Below, piece after piece: positions 17,160-26,302 of a stretch of 64,000 nt of DNA. The DNA is from Amycolatopsis sp. WAC 01376 (GTDB lineage: Bacteria; Actinomycetota; Actinomycetes; Mycobacteriales; Pseudonocardiaceae). The notes beneath the pieces are model-generated. The model ran no database searches. It saw only the letters and a program-made list of their open reading frames with translations, and was not told where the DNA came from. The stretch is from the NCBI RefSeq assembly GCF_003947415.1, contig NZ_QHKL01000002.1, positions 620,001 through 684,000 of the forward strand. Direction: 5' to 3'. The position numbers were made by a program, and so were the translations under genes. Within the stretch, counting starts at the first letter, position 1. Each line of letters opens with the position of its first letter.

Positions 17160-19160
17160 TCACGCTCCCGGTTTGCAGTCGAACAGGGCGGAGGTGAAGC
17201 CCATCCACGGGTTCGCGGTGTAGGCGGGCGGCGGGACGCGGGTGCAGTTGCGCACCACCCAGTCCTTGCGGGCGAGCGCGGTCGGGCTGTCGTAGGCGAA
17301 TCCGCCGAACAGCACGAACCGCACCTGTCCACTTTGGACGGCTTCGGCGAGACCGGCGGCGGTCGGCATCGGCATGGTGCCGACGAAGCCGCCCATCGGC
17401 ATCACGGACAGGCCCGCCCGGATGTAGGGCGAGGCGCCGGTGCCGCCGAAGGTCGCCAGGTCGAAACGCTCGCCGCGGTCGTTGGCCTTGAGGAAACCGA
17501 GGAGCTTCTGATCGGCGTCCGACGGCATCATCTGGAACATGATCGGCGGGGGCAACGGCATGGGCTGTCCGCCTGCCGCGCCGGGCTTCGGGCCGCCCGC
17601 CATGAACTTCGTCAGGTCGATGCCGGTGGAGAGCGCGTTCGGATTCGGCCCCGCGAGCGGGTTGAAGTTCTGGAACATCGCCGTACGCGGATCCGTCGGC
17701 GGCTGGAAGGCGGGCGCCGCCCAGGCGACCGGCCCGGCCAGCAGCGCGACCCCGGCCACGGCCCCGGTCACGATGGCGAACTTCCCCGTGCGACGCACGA
17801 GGACCAGCACCGCGGCGAGAACGGCCGCGACCGCGACGACAGGCCGCAGCCACGGCAAGTAGTCGCCGGAACGGCTCATCAGCACGAACGCCCAGGCGCC
17901 GGTGGCGAGCAGCCCGACCGGCAATACCCACGGGTGACGGCGGGTCGTCCAGGCGAAGTGCAGGCCCACGCCGGCGATCGCGGCGATGGCCGGTGCCAGG
18001 ATGCTCGTGTAGTACGGGTGGATGCTCTGCGAGAAGCTGAGCGCGCCGGCGAAGAGGACGAGCCAGCCGCCCCACAGCAGCCAGCCCGCGCGCTGCTTGT
18101 CGGTGCGCGGAGCACGGCCCGCGGCGACCAGGCCGACGACGAGCAGCAGCAGCGCCAGCGGCAGCAGCCACGAGATCTGGCCGCCGATCAGGTCGTTGAA
18201 CAGCCGGAACACGCCGGTGTCGCCGCCCTGGTCGACCGGCGTGACCTTGCCGTCGGGCAGGACGGGCAGTTCGGCCGAGTTCCCCGCCTTCGCGGCGTCC
18301 GTGCGGTCGAAGAGGTTGTAGGACCAGACCATCTGCCACACTGAGTTCGAGGTACTGCCGTCCATGTACGGGCGGGAGCCCGCGGGCGTGAACGACACGA
18401 TGAGCATCCAGATCGACGACACCGCGGCGGTGACCGTACCGGCGCCGAGCAAGTGCAGCACCCGGCGTCCCGCCGAGGTCGGCGCGGCGACGAGGTAGAC
18501 GATGCCGAGCACCGGCAGGATGGCCAGCGCCATGGCGAGCTTGATGTGGAAGCCGACGCCGACGAGCGCCGCGGTCAGCAGCAGCCAGCGCGGCGACGCC
18601 TTCTCCAGCGCCCGCCAGAAGGCGTAGGTCGCGACGAGCAGCGTCAGGATCAGCGTCGAGTCGGGCAGGTTGACCCGGGTGGCCGCGACCGTGATCGGCG
18701 TCGCGGCGAGCAGGACGGCGGCCAGTGCCGCCGGCGCGTGCCCGGCCCAGCGGCGCACGAGCACGAACAGGACGAACACCGAGACACCGCCCGCGATGAC
18801 GCCGGGCAACAGCAGCGCCCACGTCTCGTAGCCGAAGACGCGGACGGAGAGCGCCTGCAACCAGAGCGCGCCGGGTGCCTTGTCGACACTCATGAACCCG
18901 GCGGGATCGTAAGCGCCGTAAAGGAAGTTGTGCCAGTTCTGGGACATGCTGCGAACCGCGGCGGCGTAGGCGTAGTGTGCGGCGTTCCCGCCGATACCCC
19001 ACCCGTAGGCGACGCCGGCGACGAGTGCGCTCAGGACGGCGATGCGTTTGGCCGCCAGTGCGGACAACCCCGTCTTGGTCTTCTTCTTCGGCGTCCGCGC
19101 GGGCGGGGCAGCGCCCCGCGGCGGGGTGCTCGTGACCGGGGTGCCTAGGTCTTGGGACAC
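17160..19160 (-). CDS. GT39/ArnT-like membrane glycosyltransferase
   Basis: A 666-aa membrane protein with about 12 hydrophobic segments and a C-terminal extracytoplasmic domain. The first loop holds YDPAGFMSVDKAPG, the region with the conserved acidic residue of PMT/ArnT enzymes. The N-terminus is basic and Pro-rich (PKKKTKTG). The C-terminal domain is rich in Met, Pro and Gly (residues ~530-565), as in YkcB-type proteins. It should transfer a sugar from a polyprenyl phosphate to an acceptor outside the cytoplasm. The acceptor could be the cluster product, its carrier protein or a cell-wall lipid. Confidence 0.85.
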   Translation of the reverse strand: MSQDLGTPVTSTPPRGAAPPARTPKKKTKTGLSALAAKRIAVLSALVAGVAYGWGIGGNAAHYAYAAAVRSMSQNWHNFLYGAYDPAGFMSVDKAPGALWLQALSVRVFGYETWALLLPGVIAGGVSVFVLFVLVRRWAGHAPAALAAVLLAATPITVAATRVNLPDSTLILTLLVATYAFWRALEKASPRWLLLTAALVGVGFHIKLAMALAILPVLGIVYLVAAPTSAGRRVLHLLGAGTVTAAVSSIWMLIVSFTPAGSRPYMDGSTSNSVWQMVWSYNLFDRTDAAKAGNSAELPVLPDGKVTPVDQGGDTGVFRLFNDLIGGQISWLLPLALLLLVVGLVAAGRAPRTDKQRAGWLLWGGWLVLFAGALSFSQSIHPYYTSILAPAIAAIAGVGLHFAWTTRRHPWVLPVGLLATGAWAFVLMSRSGDYLPWLRPVVAVAAVLAAVLVLVRRTGKFAIVTGAVAGVALLAGPVAWAAPAFQPPTDPRTAMFQNFNPLAGPNPNALSTGIDLTKFMAGGPKPGAAGGQPMPLPPPIMFQMMPSDADQKLLGFLKANDRGERFDLATFGGTGASPYIRAGLSVMPMGGFVGTMPMPTAAGLAEAVQSGQVRFVLFGGFAYDSPTALARKDWVVRNCTRVPPPAYTANPWMGFTSALFDCKPGA

Positions 19161-19332
19161 GTTCTACTCCCTTCCCAGGAATAGGAGATGACGCGGCTCA
19201 CGGACGTGAGATACGCACCGCGAATTCGTGATCGTCTCCGAAAGTGTCGCACCGCGGTTTCGGTCACGTCTTATCCCAGCCTGCGCGTTCGCCGCCCGGG
19301 TTCACCGGCGAAGTGTCCTTTGAGGACAATTG

Positions 19333-20583
19333 TCAGCGAAGCCGGACGGGAAGCGCTTCGAGGCCGTGCATCACCATGCTGACGCGCCAGCGGAGACTTT
19401 CCGTGGGAACGGCTTCGCGCAGATTCGGGAACCGCGTGAGCAGGGCGGCGAGCGCGATTCCGCCTTCGAGCCTGGCCATCGGCGCGCCGAGGCAGTGGTG
19501 GATGCCGTGTCCGAAGGCGAGCTGCGGATTGTCCGCGCGGTCGAGCTCCAGTGCGTCCGCGCCGGGGAAACGGGCGGGGTCGCGGTTCGCGGCCAGCAAT
19601 GACACGATGACCAGCGACCGTGCCGGGATCGTCACTCCGCCGAGCTCGACTTCCTCGGTGGAGTAACGCATCGCCGCGTGTACCGGGCTTTCGTAGCGCA
19701 GGAACTCCTCGACCGCGGCGGGCATCCCGTCCGGATTCGCGCGCAACGCGGCGAGCTGCGCCGGGTTCTCGAGCAGGGCGAGAGTGGCGTTGCCGATGAG
19801 GTGCACGGTGGTCTCGTGCCCGGCGATGAGCAGGAGGAAGACCATCGACGTCAGCTCGTGCTCGGTCAGCCGGTCTTCGCCGTCGTGCACCGTGACGAGC
19901 GCCGAAAGCAGGTCCGTGCCGGGGTTCTCGCGCTTCTCGGCGAGGAGTTTCCTGACATAGCGCAGCATTTCGGCGGCCGCCGCGTCGAGTTCGTCGACGG
20001 GGAGCGCGCTGGCGGTGAGGATCTCGGTCCAGCCGTGGAAGGCGCCGGCCTCGTCCTCGGGTACGCCGAGCATCTCGGTGAGGACGCGGATCGGCAGCGG
20101 CAGCGCGAGCGCCTTGATCAGATCGACCTCGTCGAAGTCGGCCACGGCGTCGAGGAGTTCCGCTGTGATGGCCTCGATCCTGGGGCGCAGCTGGGCGATC
20201 CGGCGCACGGTGAACGCGGCGGACACCAGCTTTCTGAGCCGGGTGTGATCCGGCGGATCGAGGTTCAGCATATGCGTGTTCATGCCGAGCCGGACGTCCT
20301 CGGACAGCCCACGCCGGTCGCCGACGACGCCGGTGCGCCCGCTCAGCCCCGGATGCGCGAGGGCCTGGCGGACTTCGGCGTAGCCGCTGACCAGCCAGCC
20401 GCTGGTGCCGGAGGAGAGCGTGATCCTCCGGACCGGGCCGGTTTCGCGCAGCGCGGTATAGGCGGCGTGCCTTTCTGGCGCGCCACCGAACAGGAAATCG
20501 GAGCTGGAAGAGGTCGCAGAGGTCACTGAATCAGGTTCCCGTGCGCGCACTCGCGCCTTCTTCTCCTGGCTTGCCCGCGGCAT
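19333..20583 (-). CDS. cytochrome P450
   Basis: A soluble class I bacterial P450 (416 aa from the first ATG). It has the I-helix motif AGHETT, the K-helix EEFLRYESP and the heme loop FGHGIHHCLGAPMAR, where Cys is the heme ligand. It resembles the CYP105/107 groups common in biosynthetic clusters. A GTG at 20526 has GGAACC eight bases upstream and may be the true start, giving 397 aa; the ATG at 20583 has no clear RBS. No ferredoxin gene is adjacent. It is divergent from the apoprotein gene and likely oxidises the cluster product. Confidence 0.92.
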   Translation of the reverse strand: MPRASQEKKARVRAREPDSVTSATSSSSDFLFGGAPERHAAYTALRETGPVRRITLSSGTSGWLVSGYAEVRQALAHPGLSGRTGVVGDRRGLSEDVRLGMNTHMLNLDPPDHTRLRKLVSAAFTVRRIAQLRPRIEAITAELLDAVADFDEVDLIKALALPLPIRVLTEMLGVPEDEAGAFHGWTEILTASALPVDELDAAAAEMLRYVRKLLAEKRENPGTDLLSALVTVHDGEDRLTEHELTSMVFLLLIAGHETTVHLIGNATLALLENPAQLAALRANPDGMPAAVEEFLRYESPVHAAMRYSTEEVELGGVTIPARSLVIVSLLAANRDPARFPGADALELDRADNPQLAFGHGIHHCLGAPMARLEGGIALAALLTRFPNLREAVPTESLRWRVSMVMHGLEALPVRLR

Positions 20584-20770
20584 ATGAATTACGCACGAAG
20601 CGCGTGAGTTTATTGCACCTTTTTTCTTTCGGCCTACTCGAAAACTGCTCGAAGAAATCGTTGACGATCTAGGTCCGATGATCGTAACGTTGTTACCAGG
20701 ACGCCGGGGGTAACGGAACCCGCGCCTGGTGAAGTCGGAAAATCCCTGTCAATGAATCGGAGTGATTACT
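20584..20770. promoter_or_regulatory. divergent promoter region, P450 / apoprotein
   Basis: 187 bases, AT-richer than the surroundings (TTTTTTCTTTCGGCC near 20622), between divergent genes. GGAG at 20759-20762, eight bases before GTG 20771, decides the apoprotein start; the GTG at 20762 lies inside this RBS. Confidence 0.6.
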
Positions 20771-21190
20771 GTGTCCGCAAAGCTTGTCGCCAAGTTCGCC
20801 GGTTCCGCCATCGCCGCTCTCGGCCTCCTGGCCGTCGTCGCCCCTGGTGCCTCCGCCGCGGCGGCCGTCACGGTCACGCCGTCGTCGGGGCTCTCGGACG
20901 GTGCGGTGGTCCAGGTGGTCGGAACCGGCCTCACGCCGGGCGGTACCTATCGCGTCGGCGAGTGCGCCCAGGACGCGGCGGGGCAGTTCCCTTGCAGCCC
21001 TTCGCAGCAGTCGCTGGTCGCTGACGCGGCCGGGAAGATCTCGGCCTCGGTCACCGTGCAGAAGAACTTCACCGGCGTGCTGCCCGACGGCAGCAGCTAC
21101 GGCGCGGTGGACTGCAAGGCCATCACCTGCGTCGTCGGCCTCGGTGACGCCGCCGGCAACGGTGGCGGCGTGGTCATCAGCTTCAGCTGA
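20771..21190 (+). CDS. secreted neocarzinostatin-family apoprotein
   Basis: A 139-aa secreted protein of the enediyne chromoprotein apoprotein family (neocarzinostatin, C-1027, actinoxanthin, macromomycin). A signal peptide covers residues 1-29 (cleavage near PGASA), and the mature form is about 110 aa, the family's usual size. Family hallmarks: VTPSSGLSDG at the mature N-terminus, Cys65/Cys75 spaced by ten and Cys115/Cys120 by five as in the two disulfides of neocarzinostatin, and the C-terminal VGLGDAAGNG plus VVISF. Known members form a seven-stranded beta sandwich that binds and protects a labile hydrophobic chromophore. Here it sits alone between a P450 and an SsuD-like gene, in a cluster with no visible enediyne PKS. 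It may sequester the cluster product. Stand-alone members also exist, so ligand identity is open. Confidence 0.92.
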   Translation: MSAKLVAKFAGSAIAALGLLAVVAPGASAAAAVTVTPSSGLSDGAVVQVVGTGLTPGGTYRVGECAQDAAGQFPCSPSQQSLVADAAGKISASVTVQKNFTGVLPDGSSYGAVDCKAITCVVGLGDAAGNGGGVVISFS

Positions 21191-21216
21191 TGCTCGCGGC
21201 CGGCACAAAACGGCGA

Positions 21217-21253
21217 TGGAGGAATTGGGACGTCGCGTGTCCCAATTCCTCCA
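21217..21253. terminator. hairpin after apoprotein gene, GGAGGAATTGGGAC family
   Basis: Perfect 15-bp stem with a 7-base loop, 26 bases after the apoprotein stop. Relatives lie at 41421-41471 and 57030-57076. Confidence 0.8.
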
Positions 21254-21318
21254 CCGTCGAGTAAGAGGATAAGCGCCCGAAGGCCTCAATGCACGTCTTG
21301 AGTCGTGTCAGGTGGTCG

Positions 21319-21373
21319 GTCCGTGAAGGCCTCCTTGAGGGACCCAGAGTCCCTCAAGGAGGCCTTCACGGAC
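21319..21373. repeat. 55-bp palindrome, GTGAAGGCCTCCTTGAGGGAC family
   Basis: Perfect hairpin with loop CCAGA, near-identical to the copies at 15084-15134 and 57247-57297. Confidence 0.8.
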
Positions 21374-21405
21374 TACAAGGGCTCGGGGCCGGAGCGGGCC
21401 AGGTA

Positions 21406-21452
21406 GTGAGGGCCTCCTTCGCTACCTTCAGGGTAGGCAAGGAGGCCCTCAC
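21406..21452. repeat. palindrome, GTGAGGGCCTCCTT family
   Basis: Strong stem with a slightly imperfect middle. Related to 3777-3827. It is the third hairpin in the 540-base gap between the apoprotein and SsuD-like genes, which holds no gene. Confidence 0.75.
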
Positions 21453-21584
21453 GGACCGGTGAACGCCTCGCTCGACGGCACGGCACCTTTCCTTACCTCT
21501 CAAGAGAACTGTCCTTGCCGCTCACGACCGCCGTCAGACACCCACGTGGCTTCGCCTACTGTCCAGCGTTGGTGATTCCAGCCG

Positions 21585-21706
21585 GATCTCGCGTGTTTCT
21601 AACCGCATCTCGCGTGCTTGAAGCCGTAACTCGCGTGTTTGAAGCCGTAAGACAAGGTGCGGGCCGGGCCGCGGTGAGTTCCGCCTTCAATCACGCGAGT
21701 CGCGCC
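21585..21706. repeat. ATCTCGCGTG / ACTCGCGTG repeat cluster
   Basis: Three direct CTCGCGTG units (21588-21640) face one inverted unit (TCACGCGAGT near 21691). The design matches the clusters at 3551-3695 and 47021-47073. It lies just downstream of the minus-strand gene ending at 21729. Confidence 0.65.
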
Positions 21707-21728
21707 AAAGCCCACCCGCGCCGCGAGC

Positions 21729-22823
21729 TCAGAGCGTCTCCGCGAGCAGACCGCGTTTCCGCAGCAGCGGCATGACGCCTTCGCCGAACGTGTAGGCCTC
21801 TTCGAGGTGCGGCTGAGCGGAAAGGATCAGGTGGTCGAGGCCGAGGGCGTGGTACTCCTCGATCCGTTCGGCCACTTCCTCGTGGCTGCCCACCAAGGCC
21901 GTGCCGACGCCGGGGCGCACGAGGCCGTAGCCCGCCCACACGTTGGGGTGGATCTCCAGCGAGTCGGTGCTGCCGGAGTGCAGCGCCGCCATCCGCCGCT
22001 GGCCCTCGGATTCGGTGGCGGCGAACCGTTCCTGCGCCTGCCGGATCCTGGCCGGGTCCATCCCGGCGAGCAGCTGGTCGGCCACCTTCCACGCTTCGGC
22101 CGAGGTGTCCCGGCTGATCACGTGGAATCGGGTGCCGAAACGCAACGAGCGGCCCAAGGCCTCCGCTCGCGCACGTGACCGTTCGAGGTGTGAGGCCATC
22201 GCCGCGGGCGTTTCGCCCCACATCAGCAGGACGTCCGCCTGCGCGGCCGCGACTTCCAGCGCGGCCGACGAAGAACCGCCGAGGAACAGCGTGGGCCGCA
22301 CCGCGTGCGGGCGGGCGACCATGCCGGCCTTCAACTTGTAATGCGTGCCGGTGAAGTCGAACCGCGAACCCGGCCAAGCCTGACGGAAGACGTCCATGAA
22401 TTCGCCGGTGCGCGCGTACCGCTGGTCGTGGTCGAGCCAGTCGCCGTAGCGGCGCTGCTCGTCGGGGTCGCCGCCGGTCACGATGTTCAGCAGCAGCCGC
22501 GAATCGGAGACGCGCTGGAACGTCGCCGCGGTCTGCGCGGCCAGCAGCGGCGAGATGAAACCCGGCCGCATCGCGATCATGAACTTCACCGACCGCGTCA
22601 CGCCCACCAGCGCCGACGCCACGACCCACGGGTCCTCGCAGAACAACCCGAACGGCGTGAGCATCCCGGTGAACCCGAAGCGGTCGGCTGCGAGCGCGAC
22701 CTGGGTCAGGTACTCGATGTCCGGTTCGCGCCGGGCGCCGGGTGCCGCGACGCCGTCGGCGGTCTTGGCGACTTCCCGCCCGTCGCCGTGTGACGGCAGG
22801 AACCAGTGCAGTTGCAGGCTCAT
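21729..22823 (-). CDS. SsuD-type FMNH2-dependent monooxygenase (LLM class)
   Basis: A 364-aa luciferase-like monooxygenase that closely follows E. coli SsuD (alkanesulfonate monooxygenase) from the start: WFLPSHGDG, then NIVTGGDP and a late PHLEEAY. SsuD uses FMNH2 and O2 to release sulfite from alkanesulfonates. No sulfonate transporter or FMN reductase is adjacent, so a biosynthetic oxidation is as likely as sulfur scavenging. The ATG at 22823 overlaps the stop of the acyl-CoA dehydrogenase upstream (ATGA), so it is coupled to that gene. It is the last of three genes in a minus-strand operon. Confidence 0.85.
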   Translation of the reverse strand: MSLQLHWFLPSHGDGREVAKTADGVAAPGARREPDIEYLTQVALAADRFGFTGMLTPFGLFCEDPWVVASALVGVTRSVKFMIAMRPGFISPLLAAQTAATFQRVSDSRLLLNIVTGGDPDEQRRYGDWLDHDQRYARTGEFMDVFRQAWPGSRFDFTGTHYKLKAGMVARPHAVRPTLFLGGSSSAALEVAAAQADVLLMWGETPAAMASHLERSRARAEALGRSLRFGTRFHVISRDTSAEAWKVADQLLAGMDPARIRQAQERFAATESEGQRRMAALHSGSTDSLEIHPNVWAGYGLVRPGVGTALVGSHEEVAERIEEYHALGLDHLILSAQPHLEEAYTFGEGVMPLLRKRGLLAETL

Positions 22824-23824
22824 GAGTGCTCCCCGAACAGTGAGTGCGCGATCGCTTCCAACGGTCCCGAGGCGAGTTCCGCCTCCAGCCACAACGCGCG
22901 CCGGAACCAGCGGTGCAGCGGGAATTCCCAGGTGACGCCCATGCCGCCGCAGACCTGGATCGCCGTCTCACAGACGGTGATCGCGGCGCGGCTCGCGGCG
23001 TGCGCGGCGCACGCGACGGCTTCCGCGGAGGGGGCTTCGCCTGCCGCGGCGCGGTAGGCCAGTGAACGCGCGAGCTCGACCTCGGCGTAGCCATCGGCGA
23101 GCTGCTGGCTCACCGCTTGGAAGGAACCGATGGGCCGGTCGAACTGGGTCCGCGCCTTCGCGTGCTCGACGGCGATCGCCAGCGCCCGGTCCGCGACGCC
23201 GATGGCCTCGCCCGCGAGCAGGGTCGTCGCCCGGCCGCGGATCGCGGTGAGCAGCGGCGCGGCGGCGGTCGGCCCGATCAGCAGCCGTCCCTCGGCTCCG
23301 GCCAGCGCGATGTCCGACGTCGCCCGGAGCGGGTCGACGCCGTCGCGCGCGGACAGCGAAGCGGCAGCCGGGTCGACGCCGAACAACGCCACCCCGGCAG
23401 GCGTACGGGCGGCGACCACGATCTCAGTGGCGACGTCGGCGTGCAGGACGGCCTGCACCGCGCCGTCCAGCCGCCAGCCGTCGTCGCGACGTGCCGCGCG
23501 ACAGGTGCCGCTGCCGTCCGCCAGCGTCGCCGGGCCGGGCGGTTCGACGCCCGCGGCCCGGTAGACGGGCAGGGCGAGCGCGGCCGTGGCGAACCAGGGC
23601 ACCGGGTGCAGCGCGCGACCGCCCTCCTCGGCCAGCAGAACGAACTCCGCCAGGCCGAGATCCGCGTCCAGCCAGCCCTGCCGGACCAGTTCGGGCCACG
23701 CGGCGAGGTCCTGCTCGCCGTCGTCGGCCAGCGCCGCGATCCGATCGAGGCCGTACGTGTCCTCGAGGTAGGTGCGGGCGGCGGTCTTGAGCCCGGTCTG
23801 GTCCTCGGTCAGCGCGAAATCCAT
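22820..23824 (-). CDS. acyl-CoA dehydrogenase, FadE partner-type subunit
   Basis: A 334-aa acyl-CoA dehydrogenase-fold protein. It has the C-terminal GGMGVTWEFPLHRWFRRA block typical of one subunit of actinobacterial FadE heterotetramers, but lacks the catalytic-Glu motif (EGTSEI) that its neighbour has. In that family two unlike subunits share active sites. I chose the ATG at 23824, which has AGGGAG upstream; an in-frame TTG lies one codon earlier. It likely pairs with the 24991-23834 gene, and would oxidise a CoA-bound acid used as starter or side chain. Confidence 0.83.
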   Translation of the reverse strand: MDFALTEDQTGLKTAARTYLEDTYGLDRIAALADDGEQDLAAWPELVRQGWLDADLGLAEFVLLAEEGGRALHPVPWFATAALALPVYRAAGVEPPGPATLADGSGTCRAARRDDGWRLDGAVQAVLHADVATEIVVAARTPAGVALFGVDPAAASLSARDGVDPLRATSDIALAGAEGRLLIGPTAAAPLLTAIRGRATTLLAGEAIGVADRALAIAVEHAKARTQFDRPIGSFQAVSQQLADGYAEVELARSLAYRAAAGEAPSAEAVACAAHAASRAAITVCETAIQVCGGMGVTWEFPLHRWFRRALWLEAELASGPLEAIAHSLFGEHS

Positions 23825-23833
23825 CAATGCTCC

Positions 23834-24991
23834 CTAACGTGATTTCGGCAGACCGAGGACCCGCTCCGCGACGATGCCGCGCAGGATTTCCGATGTTCCG
23901 CCCTCGATGCTGTTGGCCCGGCTGCGTAACCGCTGGTGCTGCCAGTAGCCGCCCCAGAAGGCGTCGGTCCCGTCCGCCGCCGCGCCCGCGCCGAGCAGCC
24001 GCAGAGCGAGCGCGCTCACCCGCTGGTTCGCCCGCGACCAGCGCAGTTTCAGGATCGAGCTCTCCGGTCCCGGTTCGCCGGTCCGTTCCATCGCGGCCAG
24101 CGCGCGGTATCCGGTGAAGCGCAGACCCTGCAGATCGACGTAGAGCTCGGCGATCTCGGCGCGGACCCGCGGGTCGGTGTCGCCTCCGCACGCCTTGGCG
24201 GTCTTGACCAGCCTGTCGAGCTGGACGGCCAGCCGCGCGGTGAGCGTGATGCCGAACGTGCCGCGCTCATGCGCGAGAGTGGTCAGCGCGACTCGCCAGC
24301 CTTGTCCCGGTTCGCCGAGCACACAGTCATCGGGAATTTCGACACCGTTCACCAGGATCTGGTTGAAATCGGTGTCGCCGGACAATTGTCGCAGCGGCCG
24401 CACTTCGACACCGGGTGCGCGCATGTCGAGCAGGAAACAGGTCAGTCCGCGGTGTTTGGCCGCGTCCGGGTCCGTGCGGGCGAGCAGCAGACAATAGTCG
24501 GCCAAATGGGCGTAGGAGGACCACACCTTTTCGCCATCGACGACGTAGCCGCCGTCGACGCGGCGGGCGCGGGTGCGCACCGATGCGAGGTCCGAGCCGG
24601 CGTCCGGTTCGGAGAAGCCCTGACAGAAGATCGTTTCCCCGGAAAGGATGCGGGGAAGATGGGTGGCCTTCTGCACGTCCGTTCCATAGTGGACGATCGC
24701 GGGGCCGACCATGCCGAGCCCGATCACCCCGGCGTGGTCCGGCGCCTCGGCCAGCGCGCTCTCTTCGGCGTAGATCGCTTGGTACGCGGGAGAAAGCCCT
24801 CGCCCGCCGTGTTCGGCAGGCCAGGTCAGCCCCGCGTATCCGGCCGCGTGCAGCGCCTTGCTCCAGGCGCGCAATTCGTCAGCGGACCAAGCACGAGGCG
24901 CGCTCGGCGTGCTTTCGGGTAACTGTCCGGCCAGCCAGGCTTTGAGGCCAGCCCGGAATGCCGCCTGATCTTCGCTGTCGTCCAGCCGCAT
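23834..24991 (-). CDS. acyl-CoA dehydrogenase, catalytic FadE-type subunit
   Basis: A 385-aa acyl-CoA dehydrogenase with CQGFSEPDAGSDLASVRT (FAD/substrate loop) and SIEGGTSEILRGIVAERVLG near the C-terminus, which carries the catalytic Glu. Its partner gene starts ten bases after its stop. The start is set at ATG 24991 rather than further upstream because MRLDDSEDQAAFRA matches the family N-terminus. It should introduce an alpha,beta double bond in an acyl-CoA. It is first in its operon and divergent from the thiolase operon. Confidence 0.87.
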   Translation of the reverse strand: MRLDDSEDQAAFRAGLKAWLAGQLPESTPSAPRAWSADELRAWSKALHAAGYAGLTWPAEHGGRGLSPAYQAIYAEESALAEAPDHAGVIGLGMVGPAIVHYGTDVQKATHLPRILSGETIFCQGFSEPDAGSDLASVRTRARRVDGGYVVDGEKVWSSYAHLADYCLLLARTDPDAAKHRGLTCFLLDMRAPGVEVRPLRQLSGDTDFNQILVNGVEIPDDCVLGEPGQGWRVALTTLAHERGTFGITLTARLAVQLDRLVKTAKACGGDTDPRVRAEIAELYVDLQGLRFTGYRALAAMERTGEPGPESSILKLRWSRANQRVSALALRLLGAGAAADGTDAFWGGYWQHQRLRSRANSIEGGTSEILRGIVAERVLGLPKSR

Positions 24992-26300
<1,309 letters not shown>

Positions 26301-26302
26301 CC

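Noticed and set aside
21729-22823. Sulfonate utilisation operon
   Set aside because: No SsuE reductase or SsuABC transporter is adjacent; the gene is coupled to acyl-CoA dehydrogenases.
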